Source: Hyphomonadaceae bacterium
Lineage (GTDB): Bacteria; Pseudomonadota; Alphaproteobacteria; Caulobacterales; Hyphomonadaceae
Assembly: GCA_016714495.1 (NCBI GenBank)
Contig: JADKDU010000027.1
Span: forward strand, 186,001 to 250,000
DNA length: 64,000 nucleotides
Direction: 5' to 3'
This document shows positions 60,472 to 64,000 of the stretch, piece by piece. Under the pieces are notes generated by a model that made no database searches, was not told the origin of the DNA, and saw only the letters and a program-made list of their open reading frames with translations. Positions within the stretch are counted from its first letter, which is position 1; the number at the start of each line of letters is the position of its first letter. Both the position numbers and the translations under genes were made by a program.

Positions 60472-61887
60472 ATGGCTGACGCCAAGTCCTACGACCTCAT
60501 CATCATTGGCTCGGGCCCGGGCGGGTATGTCGCCGCCATACGGGCGTCGCAGCTTGGGATGAAAGTCGCGATTGTGGAGCGGGCGGAGTTGGGCGGGATC
60601 TGTCTCAACTGGGGATGCATTCCTACCAAGGCGTTGCTGCGCTCGAGCGAGGTGTTTCACCTCATCAGCCACGCGAAGGATTACGGACTTTCGGTCGAGA
60701 ATCCGAAAGCGCTGCTCGATGCGATCGTGAAGCGGTCCCGTGGGGTGGCTACGCAGCTTTCCAATGGCGTCACGTTCCTGATGAAGAAGCACAAGATCGA
60801 TGTGCTGGTGGGGGCGGCCCGACTGGAGAAGGGACTGCCGGCGCCAAAGGTGATCGTCGAGAAGGGCAAGGGTGAGGGGACGTACACGGCCAAGAATGTG
60901 ATGCTGGCGACAGGCGCGCGGGCGCGGGAGATTCCGGACGCTGGCCTGAAGGTCGACGGCAAGACGGTGTGGGCCTATCGCGAGGCGATGGTGCCGACCG
61001 AGATGCCGAAGCAGTTGCTGGTGATTGGGTCGGGCGCGATCGGGATCGAATTTGCAAGTTTCTATCGCACGCTTGGCTCTGAGGTGACGGTTGTGGAGGC
61101 GCTGGATCGCATCCTGCCTGTGGAGGATGCGGAGATTTCCGCCTTCATGCTGAAGCAGCTGGGCAAGCAAGGGGTCAAGTTCCTGACGTCGGCGCAGGTA
61201 AAGTCGCTGAAGATCGATAAGGGTCTCGCAACGGCCGAAGTGACCACGAAAGACAGCGCGAAAATGCTCGAGGCGGACAAGGTAATCCTTGCCGTAGGGA
61301 TCGTCGGCAATGTCGAGAATCTCGGGCTCGAAGGGTTGAGCGTGAAGGTTGAGAAGACGCACATTGTGGTGGACGGGCTCGGCAGGACGAATGTGCCGGG
61401 GCTTTATGCTATAGGCGATGTCACCGGGCCGCCATGGCTGGCGCACAAGGCGATGCATGAGGGCGTGATTGTCGTCGAGAGTATGAGCGGCAAGGCGCCG
61501 AGCCACAAGTTCGATCCGTGGAATGTGCCGGGCTGCACTTATAGCCACCCGCAGGTGGCGTCGGTTGGCATGACTGAGGAGAAGGCAAAGGCTTCCGGAC
61601 GCAAGATCAAGGTCGGCAAGTTCCCATTCATCGGGAACGGCAAGGCGATCGCCCTGGGCGAACCCGAGGGGATCGTGAAGACAATCTTCGACGAGACGAC
61701 CGGCGAACTACTTGGCGCGCATATGGCGGGCGAAGGCGTGACAGAGCTGATCCAGGGGTATTGCATCGCGCGTCAGGGCGAGCTGACGGAAGCGGAGCTG
61801 ATGGAGACCATCTTCCCGCACCCGACGCTGAGCGAGATGATGCACGAAAGCGTGCTGGCTGCTTATGGGCGGCCGCTGCATATCTAA
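60472..61887 (+). CDS. lpdA: dihydrolipoyl dehydrogenase (PDH E3)
   Basis: Reoxidises dihydrolipoamide with NAD+. FAD-binding GSGPGGYVAAIRASQLG near the N-terminus, redox-active disulfide Cys44/Cys49 in GGICLNWGCIPTKALL, NAD-binding VIGSGAIGIEFASFYRTLGS, second FAD segment GLYAIGDVTGPPWLAHKAMH, and the C-terminal active-site HPTLSEMMHESV. 471 residues. Last gene of the pdh operon. Confidence 0.96.
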   Translation: MADAKSYDLIIIGSGPGGYVAAIRASQLGMKVAIVERAELGGICLNWGCIPTKALLRSSEVFHLISHAKDYGLSVENPKALLDAIVKRSRGVATQLSNGVTFLMKKHKIDVLVGAARLEKGLPAPKVIVEKGKGEGTYTAKNVMLATGARAREIPDAGLKVDGKTVWAYREAMVPTEMPKQLLVIGSGAIGIEFASFYRTLGSEVTVVEALDRILPVEDAEISAFMLKQLGKQGVKFLTSAQVKSLKIDKGLATAEVTTKDSAKMLEADKVILAVGIVGNVENLGLEGLSVKVEKTHIVVDGLGRTNVPGLYAIGDVTGPPWLAHKAMHEGVIVVESMSGKAPSHKFDPWNVPGCTYSHPQVASVGMTEEKAKASGRKIKVGKFPFIGNGKAIALGEPEGIVKTIFDETTGELLGAHMAGEGVTELIQGYCIARQGELTEAELMETIFPHPTLSEMMHESVLAAYGRPLHI

Positions 61888-62330
61888 CGAGCGCGCGGCG
61901 GCGGGGGGAGCCACCCCGCGCACAACACCGCGCAAAAGAAACGGCGGGGGGGGGGCGGTTACCCTGGCGGCACACCACGCACCGCGGGGACGGAAAGACC
62001 GCGCGCACGGGAGAGACCGAGCGGCCCGGCAGGCGGGCGCCGGCGTGGGGCGTGGGGGGTGGGGGGGGGTGGCCGAAAGGGGATGGGGCGGGAGGGGGGG
62101 GGCGCCGGGGGGGGCGGGGCGGGGGGGGGGGGGGGGGCGCGCGGGGCGGGGCGGCGGCGGGGTTGGCGGCGGCGGCGGCGGGGGGGGGGACGGCAGGCGG
62201 GGGGGGGGGGGATGGGGGTGGGGGGGGGGGGGGGGAGGGGGAGGACCGGGGGGGGGGGGGGGGGGGGGGGGGGGCACGGGCGTCGGGCGAGCATCAGCGG
62301 CAGGCAAACGTAAGCGGGCGCGTTTTCCAA
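61888..62330. other. G-homopolymer low-complexity block, likely sequence artefact
   Basis: Starting about 30 bases after lpdA the sequence becomes extremely G-rich, with many runs of 6 to more than 15 G, especially 62050-62275, and almost no T. No gene, promoter or repeat unit can be read in it. Open frames here encode only poly-Gly/Arg or poly-Pro. Normal composition returns at about 62290. Poly-G of this kind is a known failure mode of two-colour sequencing or of poor consensus. Confidence 0.7.
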
Positions 62331-62401
62331 AATCAGGAGGAGAGTGCGCCACGGTAGCTGGGCGCCACAGCACAGGTTGCGCGCAACAAGGTTAAGTGCT
62401 G

Positions 62402-62467
62402 TTAGGAATTAGGCTCATTCCTAGCGAGAATTAGGAAAGCGGGCTATTCCTAACGGAGCTTAGGAAT
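62402..62467. repeat. array of five alternating TTAGGAAT-type 8-mers
   Basis: Copies begin at 62402 (TTAGGAAT), 62417 (ATTCCTAG), 62431 (TTAGGAAA), 62446 (ATTCCTAA) and 62460 (TTAGGAAT). Orientation alternates and spacing is a regular 14-15 bases; a half copy (ATTCC) follows at 62475. Neighbours can pair, e.g. ATTCCTAA-CGGAGC-TTAGGAAT (62446-62467), a perfect eight-base stem. It lies immediately 3' of the aas-like gene on the minus strand. Function unknown. Confidence 0.65.
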
Positions 62468-62472
62468 GGAGG

Positions 62473-64000
62473 TTATTCCGCCGCCTGGATGCCGCCCGTT
62501 TCATTCCTGGCTGCGATTTCCGCCGCGAGCTTCTGGACGCCGCCGATGTCCATCTTGCCGGTGCCGAGGACGGGGATAGCTTTTACCTGGAAGATTTTGC
62601 GCGGGAGGCTGAGCTCGTTGACGCCGTGGTCTTGGGCCCAGCGTTGCAGTTCGCTGCGGTCGGCTTTCGGGAAGGTGGTGAGGAGCACGATCTGCTCACC
62701 CTTGCGCTTGTCGGGCAGGACGGCGGCGGCGTGTTCGTGTTCGCGCCAGAGCGTGCTTGCGCAGTTCTCAACGACCGCGAGGGAGACCATCTCGCCGCCG
62801 ATCTTGGCGAAACGTTTCAGGCGGCCTTTGATGGTGAGATAGCCCTCGTCGTCTTGTACGACGATGTCGCCGGTGTCGTGCCAGCCGGAGGGGAGTTTCT
62901 GAAGTTCGCCTGGTTTCGAGGGCGAGAGGTAGCCCTGCATGACATTGGCGCCGCGAACGAGCATGCGGCCGCCCTTTTCGATGCCGGGAACGGGTTCGAA
63001 CATGACCTCCATGCCGGGCAGGAGGCGACCGACCGTGCCGTGATGGTTGTGGCTGGGCTGGTTCACGGAGATGACGGGGGCGGCTTCGGTGGCGCCGTAG
63101 CCTTCCAGCAGCTCCACGTTGAAGCGGCGGCGGACGAGTTGACGGGTTTCGTCGCGGACGCGCTCGGCGCCGCAGACGGCGTAGCGGAGATTGCCAAGCT
63201 CATTGCCAGTGCAGGCGCGGATGTATTGGTTGAGGAAGGTGTCGGTGGCGAACAGGAAAGTGGCGCCGGTTTCCTCGACACGCTTGGGGATCAGCTTGGT
63301 CTGCAGCGGCGAGGGATGCAGCACGGAGCGCATGCCGCCGAGGAGGGGCAGAAGCGCGCCGGCGGTGAGGCCGAAGCAGTGAAAGGTAGGAAGCGGGCTG
63401 AAGAGCACGTCGTCGAGACGCAGCGCTTGCGGGACGTGGGCGAGGATCTGGTGGACGTTGGCGACGATGTTGCGGTGGGAGAGGACGACGCCCTTAGGGT
63501 CGCCCTCGGTGCCTGAGGTGAATAGGATAACGGCAGGCGAGGACGGGTCCGGGCTGGAGGACACGGCCCACGGCATGATGGGGCCGAGAGCCCCGGCGGC
63601 TTTCTGGCGCGTACCGAGGGCGGCGCGAACGTCTTCGAGATAGACGAACTCGGCTTCGGATTTCAGTTCGCCGACGAGTTCGTGCAGCTCTGCTTTTTCG
63701 ATGAAAGCGTGAGCGGTGATGATGCGCTTGACCTGCGCGGCCCTGAGCGCGGCTTTCACATTGCGCGCGCCGGCGGTGAAATTCAGCATCGCGGGGACGC
63801 GGCCATAGGCGTTTATCGCGAAGAAGGTGATGATCGCGCCGGCGCCGGTGGGCAGCATCAGACCTAGAGCTTCACCGCGTTTCGTGTCCTTCTTGAGGGC
63901 CGAGCCTAGCGCGAAGGCGGCTCGGACGATGTCGTCATACGAAAGCTTGCGATCGTCGGCATCGTGCAGGACGATCTTCTTGCCCCCATATTCCTTCCGG
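62473..64000 (-). CDS. Aas-like acyl-ACP synthetase / AMP-binding ligase, 5' end outside window
   Basis: The frame is open from the window edge to a stop at 62473; the visible part is about 508 residues. AMP-binding motif ILFTSGTEGDPKGVVLSHRN, LPTFHCFGLTAGALLPLLGG, LEGYGATEAAPVISVN, GTVGRLLPGMEVMFEPVPGI, HDTGDIVVQDDEGYLTIKGR and the C-terminal catalytic Lys region VLGTGKMD. The GYGATEAAPVISVN...PGIEKGGRM pattern is like the ligase half of Aas (2-acylglycerophosphoethanolamine acyltransferase/acyl-ACP synthetase), which reacylates lysophospholipids. Whether an acyltransferase or MFS domain precedes it cannot be seen. Confidence 0.85.
   Translation of the reverse strand, partial: RKEYGGKKIVLHDADDRKLSYDDIVRAAFALGSALKKDTKRGEALGLMLPTGAGAIITFFAINAYGRVPAMLNFTAGARNVKAALRAAQVKRIITAHAFIEKAELHELVGELKSEAEFVYLEDVRAALGTRQKAAGALGPIMPWAVSSSPDPSSPAVILFTSGTEGDPKGVVLSHRNIVANVHQILAHVPQALRLDDVLFSPLPTFHCFGLTAGALLPLLGGMRSVLHPSPLQTKLIPKRVEETGATFLFATDTFLNQYIRACTGNELGNLRYAVCGAERVRDETRQLVRRRFNVELLEGYGATEAAPVISVNQPSHNHHGTVGRLLPGMEVMFEPVPGIEKGGRMLVRGANVMQGYLSPSKPGELQKLPSGWHDTGDIVVQDDEGYLTIKGRLKRFAKIGGEMVSLAVVENCASTLWREHEHAAAVLPDKRKGEQIVLLTTFPKADRSELQRWAQDHGVNELSLPRKIFQVKAIPVLGTGKMDIGGVQKLAAEIAARNETGGIQAAE

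Noticed and set aside
62050..62280. Genuine G-quadruplex regulatory region
   Set aside because: Run lengths and abrupt borders fit a sequencing or assembly artefact better than an evolved element; no supporting context.
61708..62373. 221-residue Pro-rich open frame on the minus strand
   Set aside because: It is the translation of the poly-G block read from the other strand; no biological signal.
62402..62475. CRISPR array
   Set aside because: Repeat units are 8 bases, alternate in orientation and have 6-7 base spacers; no cas genes nearby.

Overview
The window looks like core chromosome of an alphaproteobacterium, most likely in the Caulobacterales/Hyphomonadales (Hyphomonadaceae-like) range. 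Evidence: the gene neighbourhoods nuo-birA-coaX-rnj-mce-DUF1467-proS-lolCD-dnaE, rpsB-tsf-pyrH-frr-uppS-cdsA-dxr-rseP-bamA-ompH-lpxD-lpxA-lpxI-lpxB, ppiD-trpEGDC-lexA, and eno-ftsB-pdhABC-lpdA; a lipoyl domain fused to PDH E1-beta; use of lpxI; a short-type ProS; and a GTTC-N7-GTTC LexA box upstream of lexA. Base composition is high G+C throughout. No phage, transposon, CRISPR array, rRNA or tRNA was found.

Layout. 1-11973 (+): respiratory complex I genes nuoE (cut by the window edge) to nuoN. 11980-19405 (+): biotin ligase, pantothenate kinase, RNase J, methylmalonyl-CoA epimerase, a DUF1467 membrane protein, ProRS and the lipoprotein exporter LolCD. 19448-22882 (+): replicative polymerase DnaE. 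23088-37594 (+): one long run from translation (rpsB, tsf, pyrH, frr) through isoprenoid/phospholipid synthesis (uppS, cdsA, dxr) to envelope biogenesis (rseP, bamA, ompH, lpxD, lpxA, lpxI, lpxB), closed by a bidirectional terminator. 37649-47277 (-): citrate synthase, GltX, LexA, trpCDGE and a PpiD-type chaperone. 47462-50515 (+): tpiA, secG, pyrG. 50512-52561: a small accessory patch (an unrecognised broken gene, a broken response-regulator receiver, a TPR/oxygenase-like protein) and rpmF. 52742-54019 (+): enolase with a strong terminator, followed by repeats and a broken cupin-like gene (-). 55692-61887 (+): ftsB and the pyruvate dehydrogenase complex with two small genes inserted before lpdA. 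61888-62472: a low-complexity poly-G block and a short array of alternating 8-mers. 62473-64000 (-): an Aas-like acyl-ACP synthetase cut by the window end.

Two themes deserve attention. First, sequence quality: nuoL, nuoM, nuoN, birA, rnj, the receiver gene, the cupin gene and perhaps lolC carry frameshifts. Several sit at short homopolymers or doubled bases, nuoG lacks about 50 internal codons, and there are G-rich junk-like stretches near 54.24 kb and 62.1 kb. Since most affected genes are essential housekeeping genes, assembly or read error is the simplest explanation. Second, several conserved neighbourhoods are missing a usual member: fabZ between lpxD and lpxA, moaC/moeA between trpC and lexA, comEC between lexA and gltX, and kdsA between pyrG and eno. 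These may be real rearrangements or deletions in the assembly.

No convincing new multi-gene system is present. The most unusual items are the alternating TTAGGAAT array at 62402-62467, the TPR protein whose oxygenase-like domain lacks its iron-binding histidines, the perfect hairpins flanking tsf, and the recoverable but frameshifted cupin gene.
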